A stretch of 64,000 bases of DNA from Anniella stebbinsi (GCA_029215795.1 JARDYH010000007.1:70858763-70922762); one strand, 5' to 3'. Shown: positions 20,387 to 32,477, numbered from the stretch's first letter. The notes: a model not told the origin generated them from the sequence alone. Program-made: numbers and translations.

Positions 20387-20580
20387 AACATGGGAAGCTG
20401 CCTTATACTAAGTCAGAATATTTGTCCATCTAGCCCAGTACTGTCGACATTGACAACAGCTCTCCAGGTTTTCAGGCAGGAGTTTCTCCAGTTCTACCTG
20501 GAGATGCTGGAGATCGAACCTGGGACCTTCTGTATGCAAAGCATGTGCTCTATCTAGCACTGAGCTAAGCCCCCTCCCTA
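20387..20580 (-). mobile_element. tRNA-derived SINE, antisense, near full length
   Basis: It opens ACATGGGAAGCTGCCTTATA and ends CACTGAGCTAAGCCCC, with GATCGAACCTGGGACCTTC and GTATGCAAAGCATGTGCTC between. All the landmarks of the family are kept. Confidence 0.85.
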
Positions 20581-20582
20581 GG

Positions 20583-21095
20583 TCCATCTAGTCTAGCATT
20601 CTGTTTTCACTGTCAGCCAGGCCAGTGGTCCCCTCTACAAGATTTTGGTTTGATGCCCGGTTGGCTGATTATGCGCATCTTCTCCCAATCGCTTTTACGC
20701 CTAATCCCTATACACGGTAGGTGGTGAAACGCATTCCCGGTTGTATGAAATGCACTTTAAAGTTGTTTACATGCGGAGCATTGCTTGTTTACATGGTCAT
20801 AAGGCGCTTTAACTGCCGCGGTAAATTAAAACTCGCTATTTAATGCGCATTCGATAATGTGCATAATCGGACAGAAAAAGCGCCTCAACCCCTGATTTGC
20901 GCTCCGTTCATGTGGAGGTAAAATCGGTAATGCGCTTTGAAAGAGCTTTCAATCGCTCTTGTAGAGGCACCCAATGCCTCTGGGACCTCACGAGGACAGC
21001 ATGAAGGTGATGGTTTGTCTCTGGTGTGATACTTCAGCAACAAATAAAAAACATGGCAAAGATGGCATCTTTTGAGTGCCAGCATTTCTGTGTAT
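20583..21095 (-). mobile_element. CR1 3' UTR split by a family N element
   Basis: GGTCCATCTAGTCTAGCATT and TGTTTTCACTGTCAGCCAG on the left continue as AATGCCTCTGGGACCTCACG and AGGACAGCATGAAGGTGATGG on the right. Together they follow the antisense CR1 3' UTR order. The interruption is 20628-20968. Confidence 0.7.
20628..20968 (+). mobile_element. Family N GCGC-rich inverted-repeat element, copy 1
   Basis: The ends GTCCCCTCTACAAG and CTTGTAGAGGC are inverted. Inside, GATTATGCGCAT, AATGCGCATTCGATAATGTG, AAAGCGCCTC and similar GCGC words recur. It lies in a CR1 3' UTR. The flanks GGCCAGTG and ACCCAATG match 5 of 8, and both resemble the CR1 word CCAGATG, consistent with a decayed 8-bp duplication. 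One shared reading frame seen in the other copies has a TAA stop here. Confidence 0.75.
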
Positions 21096-23329
21096 GGTGA
21101 CATATTCACGCAGCAGAGATGTGGCCACGTTAAAGAAATAAACTCACCACTTTGCCGAGCTGCCATGCACAAAACTGGTTGGAGCCACCAGCATGCTAGA
21201 CACAAAGATGATACAGCAGGTTCTTGCCCAGAAGGCTTATAGAGCAAGGTGAAGTGAAAGCACTTGTTTTGATGAAGATGAGGCAATGAGAAGAATAAGA
21301 GAAGCTTAACCAGGAGGAGAACATGCAGGGAAGGGGGAGGCCTTTGCTGTCCAGGGAAGACGGTGTGGAACTGAGTTTTGAAGAGGAGGTGGAAAATTAC
21401 AGGAAAGCCATATGGATATTTCAAAAGGGAGACACGATCACAAAGACGGGAGCGGAGCAAACAACTGGCAGACTTGCCTCCATTTTATAGACTGCAGAGC
21501 TTTAAGAAGGTATTACTTAGGGATCTGTTCCTGTGAAGAAAAAACATCTTGGGCTGGCAGAGAGGGATCTGAGGAGAAACGTATCCCTGCGCTTCCGTGA
21601 GTTACAAGATTGGGAATTTGCTCATGCTCAGTATCCTTCAAGACTCATGAAAGGCTTTGTGAGGCACTAGCTTTTCATACCACCCTATCTAGGAAATCTG
21701 TGTAAATGTGTAACAAAATGGACTATCGGCCAAAAAAAAGCAGCAGGGACGATTCCGACGGCACATCTAGTATGCAAGTACCTCAGTTTCGTCGGTAAAT
21801 GTGTACATCTATGGGAGTATTAACTTGCTTAAGTCACATCTGGGCACACTAATTTATGTGACCCTTTTCAGTTTATTGTGTGAGGTGTGAGGTGAAATCC
21901 ACCCAGATTTATATTATGCTACGTAGTGACCAAGTCAGCCGATGGTATCAACAGGTCACTGAATCACAAACCCACACATTCTTGTCCCACCCACTTTGGG
22001 CAGGCTGTGCAATCTGCAGCCACACGAAAGCAATCATGTGGCTCATGAGAGACGTTACTGTGTAAAAACAAGCCAGAAATAGTTGTATGAACTGTCCACG
22101 ACCAAGCACTGTAGGCAGGGCTGTGTGAATCCCCCTATTCTGCAACTATGCCGAATATCTGCAGAAACGGTAAGCAGAGAATTCAGCATTCTGAAGATCT
22201 TAACACTTAAAATGCAAGTTTCTACACTTTATTACTAAAAAGATCAGCTTGAAAGTACTTGATGGAACTTCAGAAGCTCCAAGGTGGAGCTGACGAGGAT
22301 TTCCAGCGGTCAGGGGATAAAGCAGACAAGAAAGAGGCTGTAATACCTGCGTTTATGTTGCATGTGGGAGCATATCTGTTAGAATAACGATATTCAGCTT
22401 TGCACATGTATTCATGGCCGTCTGCATTCATACCCAACATTCTGGTCATGTGCATTTTTGTCCTTCCTTAATCTCTTTCACACTCATTTGCATCTTCATA
22501 CACACATGCACAAATATATACATGTGTCTACCTGTATACTAGTTTTCCTTTTACACTCATCTGTCTCCTCTTGCAATAACAAATAAAACTTCTTTTCCTG
22601 AAATTCTGCCTTTTACGCCTGTGTCATACCTTCCCTGTGTCAAATAAACCTCTCCCTCGTATACACACTTAAACAACCTGAGCATCCCCCAGCTCACTCA
22701 GGATTACAAGGTGGTAGAGCTTCTGATTTCCCAGAGCACCCAGATCTTGACCAAACCCAGCCTCTCTGTACATAGGGGAATTATGTATGCAGAAAAGTCA
22801 GTAGCAGTGAGGATAGTTTTATAAAAGGCGTAGCTGAGAGGGAGACAGGGGAGGGTGTGTTTTTTGCTCCCCTCTTTTGCTTCTCTCTGTGTCTGGGGTA
22901 TTCTTTCCTCAGCTGTCTGCTTTGGTTTGTCTATTTTCTTCTTTTAAAATACTCCTTATCTTTCCCCTCCTTTTGTTTGTTTTTTTTACTTTCTTCCTTA
23001 TTATTTTTTCTGTGTCATTTTTATAAGTTAAAAAAGAGTGAAGGAAGGGGCCATCAACTTTCAGTGTTTGTATAAATTACATGCTTATATATATTACTCT
23101 TGCCCCCTTGCCTTCTGTGTCTTGTCAATAATTACATTGTAAGCATTTGTCCAATTTGCCATTTTTGTGAAGCGCTTTGTTTATTTTAAGCACTGTAGGA
23201 ACAATAAATAATCATCGCTGGCTCCGCAGGGGAGCAAACTCTAAGGAGACATTTGCACCCATGGTGGTGGGGGGCATGGGAGTGGGTGATAGGCTGATAC
23301 TAGTCTGCTTGGGACCCTTGTTTCAGGGT
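21096..23329. other. No recognised gene; T-rich stretch at 22855-23030
   Basis: I found no exon bounded by good splice sites and no recognisable repeat. 22855-23030 is a long pyrimidine-rich tract. The ORF running through it is low complexity. Confidence 0.5.
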
Positions 23330-23543
23330 GTTTCCAGCTGGAGGGCTCCTAGCACTACTAAATAGAAGGCATTGTGCTGCTATTCTAGCTTTTCTTAACG
23401 GATTTTCGGCAGTACAGAAAAAGATGGAAGAAGTGGTGGAAACAGGGGCGAGTTACCGGTGTGAGACAATGGTGTCTGGAGCACCTGAAAAATTCTGTGA
23501 ATGAGGCAGGGTGATGGTGGGATAAAAGCCTCGTCCGGAAGCA
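23330..23543 (+). mobile_element. Family C MITE
   Basis: GTTTCCAGCTGGAGGGCTCC to CCTCGTCCGGAAGCA, 214 bp, with AGAAGGCATTGTGCTGCTA and AAATTCTGTGAATGAGGCAG inside. A well-preserved copy. Confidence 0.8.
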
Positions 23544-25604
23544 CCCTCAATGTCTTGGCCCAGTAATATAGGCTGCTCCTGAGCATCGCAAAATGCCTTT
23601 TCCTGCACTGCTAAAAAACCCACAGCCCCTTCAAAATGTCTGGGATTAGAGAGCAAGGCTTCCAACTCAGAGCCCCAGTACCCAGTCCTAGAAAGGAACC
23701 ATGACAAGCACCATCCCCATCCCCAGTCATAGAATACCGACAATGATCCCATGCTGAAACCCAGGTAGTCCACACAGTGGGTTGGGAAGAATCGTGGGCT
23801 CAGCACATGTGGCAAACTCCACATAGTAGAAATCTGTGTAAACCCTCATGCATCATGGTCACACTTTCTCCCTGTATTGCCTCCCATGCTCTCGGTTGTG
23901 CACCAATATTGCATCCATCTGCACTAACCCTGCAAGGCACATCTTTTTTTTTTCTATAGGGGCAAAATATTACTCTTCCTGGTCCTGGCAAGCTCTTGTG
24001 CTACAGTTTAGATGCTTGTGGTTCAAAAACCAATGCAGGTATGACTTGTGAGTCAATGTTCCAAGCTGCTCTGTCAAGCAGCAGCCTGGGGTGCTTACTG
24101 TTGAGTAGATCCATTACTGGGGAGATTTCCAGCTGATCTTGGGATATAGGAAGCTCCCATAAGAACATGTGCTACAAAGAATATGAAACTTTATTCAAGT
24201 GGAGGTTAAAATGGACCACGAAAGACCAAGTAAATTCAATGTGTGCTTGCATGAAAGAGATAAGAGAACAGAAGTCTTTTGTGCTCATGGCTATACAAAT
24301 GAGGGCACTTTGATAATATTTGGGCACTCTGTCCAGTCATTAAAGTATCATTAAACCGAACTGATGTGTGCCTGTGTGTGTAAGAGAGAAAAGCAGAGTG
24401 AGATATACACACACTCTTTGTGAGATAATGTTTGCCAGGAATCAGGCAAGTGTAAAAGTGGGTTTTGGATACTCATGGCATGGGGGGAGGGGGGGAGGTG
24501 AAAACAAGTCTGCACGTGCATGAAAAAAAAATTACAAGGCACAAGCATGTGTGATGGAGAATGCGTTCATGTACGCGCATTCTTTTAATGTATTCATTGA
24601 GTGAGTACCAAAATGAGTGGGTATACATCTTGATGAATGTAGGCATATGAGCATTGAACGCATAAGTGTGCATCACAGGTGATTCACACAACTGCGTTCC
24701 ACATCATTTGCTAGGTAGGAAGCCAAACCGAGTTTGACTTTGCTACACGACAACAAACGTTTGTGGAATTCCTGCAACACGCATTGCAATTCACTAGGAT
24801 CAGCCCATGCCTGGAACCTTTTTGAGGATGAAAGGAGATGTACTGGAAAAAATCACACCGTCTTTTCATCCAGTCCAGACTTAACCGTGTCACAGATTAT
24901 TTGGAAATGGTTGTCCCGGTCCACGTTACGTATCATTGATTGCGAGAGAGTAGCTACAGAACATGGGCCCTCTTCTCTTATATGTGCAAGGTATACGATT
25001 CCACTCTCACATCCCTAAATGTACTTTCACAAAACCTCCTTCTCTAATGTCTTGGAAAATCTTTTCTCAGTCCTCACAAAGCTTCATTCTCCTCCATAAA
25101 CCCAACCCGGGAAGCACGGCAGAATCCAGCACCTGAATCACAATGCACAGCCTAACACAATAAACTACATATAATTCTCGCACAGGATGTGATTTGTACA
25201 GGACAACACACCCCATATATGGTGGGGATAGAAGGCACACTCCAAGTCTTTTCCTCAATCTCAATTTACGATTCATTAATTGGGGATTATTCTCAGACCC
25301 CAGTTCCATATTCACAATCCCTGATGAGAATCACTTTTGACCCGTAAGCATACATTGAAACAGTAAAAAAGAAACCCCATTCTCTTTCCCGCTCTTTAAC
25401 AGCCCTGGTTGCAAATAGGGAAGGATGATTAATATGTGTTAAAGAGTAACTAATCCACGTTAAGGGATCTGGAGCATGCCCGCTAAATAAGAGGAATTTG
25501 AGAAACATGAGGTATATGTGTGTGGGGGGGGGGGGGGAACCTTCCAATGAACAATGGTCCTCCTCGATGAACTAGAGAAAAAAACAAGGATGGGGACAGT
25601 GGAC

Positions 25605-25635
<31 letters not shown>

Positions 25636-26422
25636 GGAAGAGAGGAATGGGGCCACTGGAATTTGCAGTGAGATATTATTTTGGAGGGATAAAACTGAAG
25701 CAGAGATGATAAATAGGATTAATACGATGGGGCGTGGGGAACCAGCCCCCAAGCTGCAGCATCCCTTTCCCATCCCCCAGTGGTTGCGCTTTGTGGGGGG
25801 GGGGGGCATCCGTCAGCCCAAGCGCCTGACAATGAAAATGGTTTCGAGCCACGGCTGCCGATCGATACCGTGCAGGGGGAGAGAGGGGGGCTGCTAGCTA
25901 CGGCAGGGCCAGGCCTCTCGCTCACTCGCTGGCTCTCGCCCTCCCTCCCCACCTTTTCCACCCGACGATTTCTCCCTTCTCCTCGCTTCAGACGCATTTC
26001 ATTTTCTTTCCTATTCCATTCCCTGGTTTCTGCGTTGCAGCAGACTTGTGGGGGGGTTGGAATCGGGGGGGGGGCAGGTGACATCCCCACCCTGTCTAGT
26101 CTCTCTTTCTCTCTGTCACGATTTCGCAGTTCTCAGCATGCCTTGCCAAAGCTATAATAGTAATAATAATTTTTTTTAAAGCAATAACAGAAGCAAAACC
26201 TGGGGGAACAGCTGGACTTCTTTCCTCTCCCCCCCTCCCATTAAATTAAAACCCAGAGCCAAGCGCCAAGAGATAACCAAAACCTTTCTCTCTAGTGTCC
26301 AGGAGCCATTGAAAAAGAGACAGGTACCACCACTGCCCAGAACTGTACAGGTGGAGGAAGGCACCCTGCCAAGGTCACATGAATACAATGGCCGAACTGA
26401 GAGCAATATCAGATGTCCTAAT

Positions 26423-26457
<35 letters not shown>

Positions 26458-26653
26458 TAACCCCAACATAGTCCCACAAACACATAGGTTTAACTAGCCC
26501 CCACCCCTGTAATGTCAAGAGCCAGGCCATTTTTTGTCAGCTTGAAGAAAAGAAGGCAACAGAACCCATCTGGACCATTTAGGCAGAGTGATGTAGTTAC
26601 CTCACCGGTCCATTTTTTTTTCAGTGTGGGTAGCATTAAAGTGCACACCTGGG
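23544..26653. other. Unrecognised region with simple-sequence tracts
   Basis: It holds poly-G (25523-25537 and 25797-25806), (GAAA)n (25606-25634), a GC-rich stretch at 25740-26110 and a (CT)n(CA)n tract at 26421-26457. ORFs over the GC-rich part are low complexity. No gene is recognised. Confidence 0.5.
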
Positions 26654-27004
26654 CCCCCTCCACAAGGATGCGCTTTTGCGCCCGGTTCCGCGATTATGCG
26701 CATTATCGCGGAGGCGCTTTTACTCCTAATCCCTCTGCACCGGAGGCGGTGAGAGGCGGCGAAGCGCATTAATTCATGTCCAAAAAGCGCTTTACAAGCA
26801 GTTAATGCGCGTAATCGCTTGTTCACACCGCGAAAATGCGCTTTAACGGCCGGAGCAAAATAAAAGTCGCTATTTAACGCGCGTTCAAAAATGCGCATTA
26901 TCGGGGAGATAACGCGCCTGTACGCCCGTTTTGCGCTCCGTGCTTGTGGAGGTAAATTTTTTAATGAGTCTTCAAGGCTCATTAAACGTCTCGTGTGGAG
27001 GAGG
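26654..27004 (+). mobile_element. Family N element, copy 2 (reference)
   Basis: The ends CCCCCTCCACAAGGATGCGC and CGTGTGGAGG are inverted. The interior repeats GATTATGCGCATTATCG, AAAGCGC, TTAATGCGCG and AATGCGCATTATCG. The minus strand stays open across it (…NSDFYFAP then KAHF…LMRFAAS…SAIMRII), and the same frame is open in copy 3. CpG is dense, which is unusual for an old repeat. Confidence 0.78.
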
Positions 27005-27114
27005 CCCTGGTTGTTTAATTTATAATTGCATCTTACCAAGGGGAGAGAAGGGGCACCATTTGGATTTTCATTCTTAGGCATCAAAATATCTTAACAACTA
27101 CATGACAAGGTTGC

Positions 27115-27367
27115 TTAATTTATTTATTTTTATTTATTTATTACATTTATATCCCGCCTTTTCCCCTCCAAGGAACTCAAGGCAGCATACACAATCCTCC
27201 TCCTCTCCATTTTATCCTCACAACAACAACCCTGTGAGGTAGGTTACGCTGAGAGTCTGTGACTGGCCCAAAGTCACCCAGTGAGCTTCCATGGCCGCGT
27301 GGGGACTAGAACACGGCTCTCCCGACTCCCAGTCCAACACTCTAACCACTACACCATACTGGCTCTC
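27115..27367 (-). mobile_element. Sauria-type tRNA SINE, antisense, full length
   Basis: Read on the minus strand it starts GAGCCAGTATGGTGTAGTGG (A box). It continues with a B-box region (antisense GACTAGAACACGGCTCTCCC), GACTTTGGGCCAGTCAC and CTCACAGGGTTGTTGTTGTG. It ends in AGGCGGGATATAAA and (TAAA)n, which is shared with RTE/BovB-type LINE tails. This SINE family is known from squamates and is the best taxonomic marker in the window. Confidence 0.85.
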
Positions 27368-27399
27368 TTAATTACCTCTGAGGAGCTGAAAAGGAGAGA

Positions 27400-27719
27400 T
27401 AGGCTAACCATATGAAAAGGAGGACAGGGCTCGTGTAACTTTAACAGTTGTAGAGAAAAGGGAATTTCAGCCGGTGTCATTTGTATGCAATTAGTTCCTG
27501 GTGAAATTCCCTCTTCATCACACCAGTTAAAGTTGCAGGGGCCCTGCCTTCTTTTGTATATGGTCACTCTAGTATAGTACCTGCAACTTTAACTGTTGTG
27601 ATGAAGAGGGAATTTAACCAGGGTCTAATTGCATACAAATGACACTGGCTGAAATTCCCTTTTCTCTACAACTGTTAAAGGTACATAAGCCCTGTCTTCC
27701 TTTTCATATGGTCAGCCTA
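27400..27719 (+). mobile_element. Family P MITE, copy 3
   Basis: 320 bp, ends TAGGCTAACC/GGTCAGCCTA, both arms of the CATATGAAAAGGAGGACAGG type. The duplication AGGAGAGA appears on both sides if the last base is shared with the element. Confidence 0.88.
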
Positions 27720-27837
27720 GGAGAGAAAGCAGTTGAGAATAATACAGGCAGGAAAGAGGTGGAACACAAGGCCAAACCCTTGTCTGAAGTAGACAAATGC
27801 CTAGGCCAAGTCTGGTTTTTGCAGCCCTTCCTTGCTT

Positions 27838-28151
27838 TAGGGTGACCAGATAAAATCCAGGTCAGGGCTCCTGTAACTTTAACAGTTGTAGAGAAAAGGG
27901 AATTTCAGCCGGTGTCATTTGTATGCAATTAGTTCCTGATGAATTCCCTCTTCATCACAACAGTTAAAAGTTGCAGGGGCCTTGCCTTCTTTTGTATATG
28001 GTCACTCTAGTATAGTTCCTGCAACTGTTGTGATGAAGAGGGAATTTCACCAGGAACTAATTGCATACAAATGACACAGGCTGAAATTCCCTTTTCTCTA
28101 CAACTGTTAAAGTTACACGAGCCCTGACCTGGATTTTATCTGGTCAGCCTA
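27838..28151 (+). mobile_element. Family P MITE, copy 4
   Basis: Exact 8-bp flanks CCTTGCTT. Both arms are of the AGATAAAATCCAGGTCAGGG type. 314 bp, with small deletions in both arms. Only 118 bp separate it from copy 3. Confidence 0.92.
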
Positions 28152-28261
28152 CCTTGCTTACCACGCTCTTGTCCAGAAATCCACTTTTCCAACAGTTTGT
28201 CGCTGTCTCTTCTCCCCTGGACAAATTTAGCTTGCGTGTTGCCTACCCCGAACAAGAGTAC

Positions 28262-28382
28262 TGTTGTACATTGCACGTTTGTCCTCACCACAACCCTGTG
28301 AGGCAGTACATTTTGTGGCTCAGTGAGGATTTGAACATTGGTTTCCCACTTCCAAAGCTACTGTACCACATTAACTCTACAA
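28262..28382 (-). mobile_element. Sauria-type SINE, eroded
   Basis: Antisense CCTCACCACAACCCTGTGAG, GGCTCAGTGAGGATTTGAAC and AAGCTACTGTACCACATTAA follow the SINE at 27115 in order, with deletions. Confidence 0.55.
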
Positions 28383-28535
28383 TAGACTGAAAGCTCTTTT
28401 TCTGTACAGCAGTACTAGTATTAGTGCCAGATGCCTGTCTCAACCTGCTTTTACCTCACGTGGCCTTACACCTCTCTCCAAAAGGATCCTGCAATGCAAG
28501 TGGCAGTGATCTTCTGAGCAATGGAGCCCACAAGC

Positions 28536-28863
28536 TAGGGTGCCCATATGGAAAGGAGGACAGGGCTCCTGTATCTTTAACAGTTGAATAGAAAAGGGAA
28601 TTTCAGCAGGTGTCATTTGTACGCATGCGGCACCTGGTGAAAGTCCCTCTTCATCACAACAGTTAAAGATGCAGGAGCCCTCTAGTATTGCTAGAGTGAC
28701 CAGATACAAAAGAGGGCAGGTCTCCTGCAGCTTTAACCGTTCTGACAGAGAGGGAATTTCACCAGCTGCTGCATGCCTACAAATGACACCTGCTGAAATT
28801 CCCTTTTCTGTGTAACTGTTAAAGATACAGGAGCCCTGTCCTCCTTACCATATGGTCACCCCA
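28536..28863 (-). mobile_element. Family P MITE, copy 5 (GCATGC subtype)
   Basis: 328 bp, ends TAGGGTGCCC and GGTCACCCCA. It has a GGAGCCCTCTAGTATTGCTA centre like copy 8. No flanking duplication is evident. Confidence 0.85.
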
Positions 28864-28974
28864 AGCAGAACATGAGGTGACAGAAGAGACGGCTTCCTCC
28901 CGTTCGTTTTTCATGGGCCCAGGTGCTACCTCCAGCTCATGGCATGATCTCGAACAGCTCTCCTCTCAATTTCA

Positions 28975-29075
28975 CCCCCTCTCTGTAAAATGGGAATAAC
29001 AGCCCTTCATCCCACAGAGCTGTTGTGGAGATAATGAACACAGCAAAATACTTTTACAAATCAATTACAGCATAC
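28975..29075 (+). mobile_element. MIR SINE fragment
   Basis: CCCTCTCTGTAAAATGGGAA, TAACAGCCCTTCATCCCACA and GAGCTGTTGTGGAGATAATG match the MIR core and 3' side. Confidence 0.65.
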
Positions 29076-29098
29076 TAATCTTTCTTTCACCTTCTCAC

Positions 29099-29128
29099 CT
29101 TCCTTTTTGGGGCCTTCCTTTTTTGGAC
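29099..29128 (-). other. Weak 30-bp micro-exon candidate
   Basis: On the minus strand a pyrimidine-leaning tract ends TTTTACCTCAG, followed by 30 bp that read PKKEGPKKE between split Gly codons, then AAG|GTGAGAAG. The phase is 1-1, the phase used by POU2F2 exon 2. I know of no POU2F2 isoform with this peptide. It may be chance. Confidence 0.15.
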
Positions 29129-30592
29129 CTGAGGTAAAATGCAGCAGTAAGTGCAAGATGGAGACTTTGGACTGACAGACAAAGGAGCCTGGTCCCTGCA
29201 GCTGCCACTCCTCGGGTGTTGGCTTCCCTTGCCTCAGCCTTCCTGGCTGGCTCAACACATTCTGGCACATGAGGTGGGAAATCCAAATGGCACCCTTGAC
29301 ACACACTGATTAACAAGGTCCCACAACCCTGTAGGCAGTTTTCCAGCACAGACTCATTGAAATGAATGAGAGCTGTGCAAGAGCTCTTCTCTGCCCTTGC
29401 ATTTTATTTCTGTTGGATTTACGTGGGAGAACATCCCAGATCAAGTTTTTCTATCTTCCACCTTCAGTGGCTCCCAAATCTCCACCTGAGGCCGCTTCTT
29501 GTCAGGGCTACCCCTGCAGCCTTGCACCTCCTATACACATCTCCCCCCTTCGATGAACCCAGGTCTTGCCCGTAGACACACACCCCACAAAGTACTCAAG
29601 GAGACACGCAGTGCTACACAGAAATGTATCTATATGACTCAACGATTTTGCAAGGACAGTCCGTTTCAGAGGGTGGGTGGGTTACACAGCGTAACAAAGC
29701 AGCTATTCGTAAGGGGCCACGTCAGTCCACCCGTGAGTACTTCTGCCTCACGATCCAGTGAAGATTTACAGTCTGTGCCAAGACCAGGACCTGAAAGTGA
29801 TTTGCCAAGGCGCTGGCCCTCACAAGCTTCCTGCAACAGGGCCTCATACTTCCCCCCTCACACAATTTACCCGATTGCCAGACCTGTCCATCAGGCCCGC
29901 GTCGGCTGCTAGGAGCCATGCTGTGAGGTGGGGACGCTGCACCCTCAGGGGGTCAGGAGTAGGGTCGGGGGGGTCACGACAATGCCCCCTTCTACAACAA
30001 AGGGGGGTAGACCTATCTCACCCCCACCCCACCAGAACAGGGTGATTCCTGATGTCTCTGTGTTGAGGGAGGGGGGCAGGGAAGTCCACCACACTTCTGC
30101 TCTAACCACTAGGACACCAGGCTTTCTTTCCGGAAACTATCTAGAGTGAATTATGGCCTCGTGTGATAGCATCACAGAAACTGAGAAAACTCAGGTGTAT
30201 TGTAGGTGATGCCACAGGAAAGATATATTGTACCTCTGATTAGGAGAAAAGGAATACACTCCTCTCTGTTTGTGTTGAAGGTTCCATTCCATTCCCCCCC
30301 CCCCCGGCTCTGATACCCCTCTGATACCTGACACATAGCATTTGAAACTCTACCTAATGCTTACCTCCATGGCAGGTAAAGCTTTACCTGCTCACTGTAT
30401 CAGATTGGTATTAAAGGCACAGGAGCACCACCAGAAAAAAAAGATAGCAACCCTATTCATATCCCATTCCCCATCTCAATGTGCCAGCCATTTTCCTCTC
30501 ACCTGGACCTGCAACCAAAACCCATCTCTCTGAATTTGGTACATCCCGTTCCTTGGAATTTCGAAGCCAGCCAGCCAGTTTAGTTTATTTAT
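29129..30592. other. No recognised gene
   Basis: Mostly unique sequence with a poly-C run at 30294-30305. Overlapping short ORFs on both strands between 29360 and 30150 lack splice or family support. Confidence 0.5.
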
Positions 30593-30820
30593 TTTATTTA
30601 TTCATTATTCCATTTATATCCTGCCTTTTTTCTCCTGAAGGAAGGCTAAGGCAGCATACATAATTCTCCTCCTCTCCATTTTATCCTCACAACAACAACC
30701 CTATGAGGTAGGTTGGGCTGAGAGCTTGTGACTAGCCCAAAGTCACCCAGTAAGCTTCATGGGCGAGTGGGGATTAGAACCCGGATCTCCTGACTCCCAG
30801 TCCAACACTCTAGCCACTAC
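30593..30820 (-). mobile_element. Sauria-type tRNA SINE, antisense
   Basis: TTTATATCCTGCCTTTTTTC, CTCACAACAACAACCCTATG and GACTCCCAGTCCAACACTCT match the copy at 27115 throughout. The 5' tRNA end is slightly truncated. Confidence 0.85.
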
Positions 30821-30994
30821 TTAGGTCCACAGCCTTTAAAGAAACTGATAACTATTGGACCTGTAACTGACAAGGTATGGAGAGAAGACGAGAGGGGTCA
30901 GAGGCTGGGTTTTCAGATAAGGGGTTTATTACGTTACGCCCACTCCCTCCCGTCCCAACTTCTTTCCTGCCAGTCTTTTTTCTGAGGCCAGCAT

Positions 30995-31180
30995 ATTAGC
31001 TACACCCCCATTACTCCTGCTGGTGACCAGGCCCTGTCCTTATAGAGCAGTCTCTAAGTTGCCAGTAATTAAAATCCTGTTAAACTTCATTAAGCAGCTC
31101 CACTTCCGACCTCATTAAATGATGATGAGGAGAGAGAGTAAAATGTGATTGCTCACTAAACCTCAGCTCAGTCATTCACG
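30995..31180. promoter_or_regulatory. Putative conserved non-coding element
   Basis: Unique AT-rich sequence with TAAT-core words in close spacing (CCAGTAATTAAAATC, CTTCATTAAGCAG, CCTCATTAAATGATGATGAG). No repeat is recognised. A functional call is inference only. Confidence 0.3.
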
Positions 31181-31203
31181 TCTCTGCAGATGTTTGTTCT
31201 CTT

Positions 31204-31205
<2 letters not shown>

Positions 31206-31236
<31 letters not shown>
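31206..31236 (+). repeat. (CT)n microsatellite
   Basis: An uninterrupted CT dinucleotide tract. Confidence 0.95.
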
Positions 31237-31240
<4 letters not shown>

Positions 31241-31370
31241 GTCTTTTAATACAGGAACTAGGAACCACATGATATAACCTCATTGTGTAATGGAAAAAGG
31301 ATTAAGTAAGGTGGTGGACAAGCTTCACACAAGAATGCAGTATCGTTTTTAATAATATGCTGTAGTCTAG

Positions 31371-31480
31371 AACATGCATGGACAGACTTCAGGCTTGCAG
31401 TATTTACTAGATCCCTAAGGCCACCCATCGAGAGCCAGGTGCAAAATAGTGGCTCAGGTGCCAGAACCAATAAATTACCT
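31371..31480 (+). repeat. Old interspersed repeat, copy 2
   Basis: Mate of 618-760: CAGGCTTGCAG, AGATCCCTAAGGCCACCC and the exact GTGCAAAATAGTGGCTCAG. Confidence 0.5.
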
Positions 31481-31761
31481 ATAGCACCCTACACTGGAAT
31501 GACCTGCATATATGAATATAAATAGAATCTGAGTTACTAAAGATCAGAGATGCTAACAGCCTAATTTCGAAGTGGGTGGGAGGGAGGGAGCGTTTTTGTT
31601 GTTGCTATTATTAAACAATTGGGGTCAGAAGCCCTTGCCGATTTACAGCACATCACAGTGATCTACAAGTAAATCCCAATCTACTTCCTGACTTTCCCTG
31701 GTTTACAACATCTCCACAGAAGCCTTTCTGAATGGCAAAATCCTACCTCAGCCTTCCACCA

Positions 31762-31905
31762 ACCTGGTGCCCTCCAGATATGTTGGACTACTACAACGCC
31801 CATCATCCCGTCAGCAATCCCAATGGCCATTCCAGCTGGGGGTGATAGGAACTATACCAGGCATCAGCTGTTCTACATAACAGAGGCCACCAGGTTGTGG
31901 GACGG
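31762..31905 (+). mobile_element. Palindromic MITE, CAACCTGGTGCCCTCCAGAT type
   Basis: A relative of 3309-3437 with the better-preserved left end CCAACCTGGTGCCCTCCAGA and TGTTGGACTACTACAACGCC. The right end (GGCCACCAGGTTGTGGGAC) is eroded. Confidence 0.65.
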
Positions 31906-32290
31906 CTATTCTGCATAATGCCTTTCCCTGCCCAAAAATGTCCCAGCTCTAACATTCGACTCCCTGAGATTGAGATGTCAAAATTCTAAACTAGACACAG
32001 ACAACTGGTGGCCTTGGAGCTGAATCCAACTCCTGATGTTTTCCATCCACTTTGTCTACACAAAAAAGAGGCAGTGGCCCTTTAGGTACCACTGCATAAC
32101 TTAAAATAGGTCCCCTTTAAAAAAAAAAAAAGCAATCACTCAACAGGTTTTCAGACACAAACCCTTTGAAACTCAACATTTCAAGTTTCTAAGTCTTCTG
32201 CCCAAAGTGCTATGGCCTAAGCTTACTTTTGCAGCTACAAAACCTCTGCAGCATCAACGTGATGGTTTCTGTGGCACCTTCAATGCTCTA

Positions 32291-32469
32291 GGAACACAGG
32301 AAGTTGGCTTACAATGAGTCAGCAGTGCTGATCCATATAGCTCAGTATTGTTGACACTGACTGGCAGCAGCTCTCTAGGGTTCCCAGCCCTACTTGGGGA
32401 TACCAGGGATCGAACCTGAAATCCTCTGCATGCAAAGCATACGCTTGACTATGGAGCCATGACCTCTCC
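32291..32469 (-). mobile_element. tRNA-derived SINE, antisense
   Basis: GGAACACAGGAAGTTGGCTT, GGGATCGAACCTGAAATCCT and CTGCATGCAAAGCATACGCT place it in the family of 56583. Both ends are present. Confidence 0.8.
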
Positions 32470-32477
32470 ATCCATCT

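Noticed and set aside
26602..27084. 160-codon ORF as a protein gene
   Set aside because: It lies over a repeated element (family N), and a third copy has a stop in the same frame.
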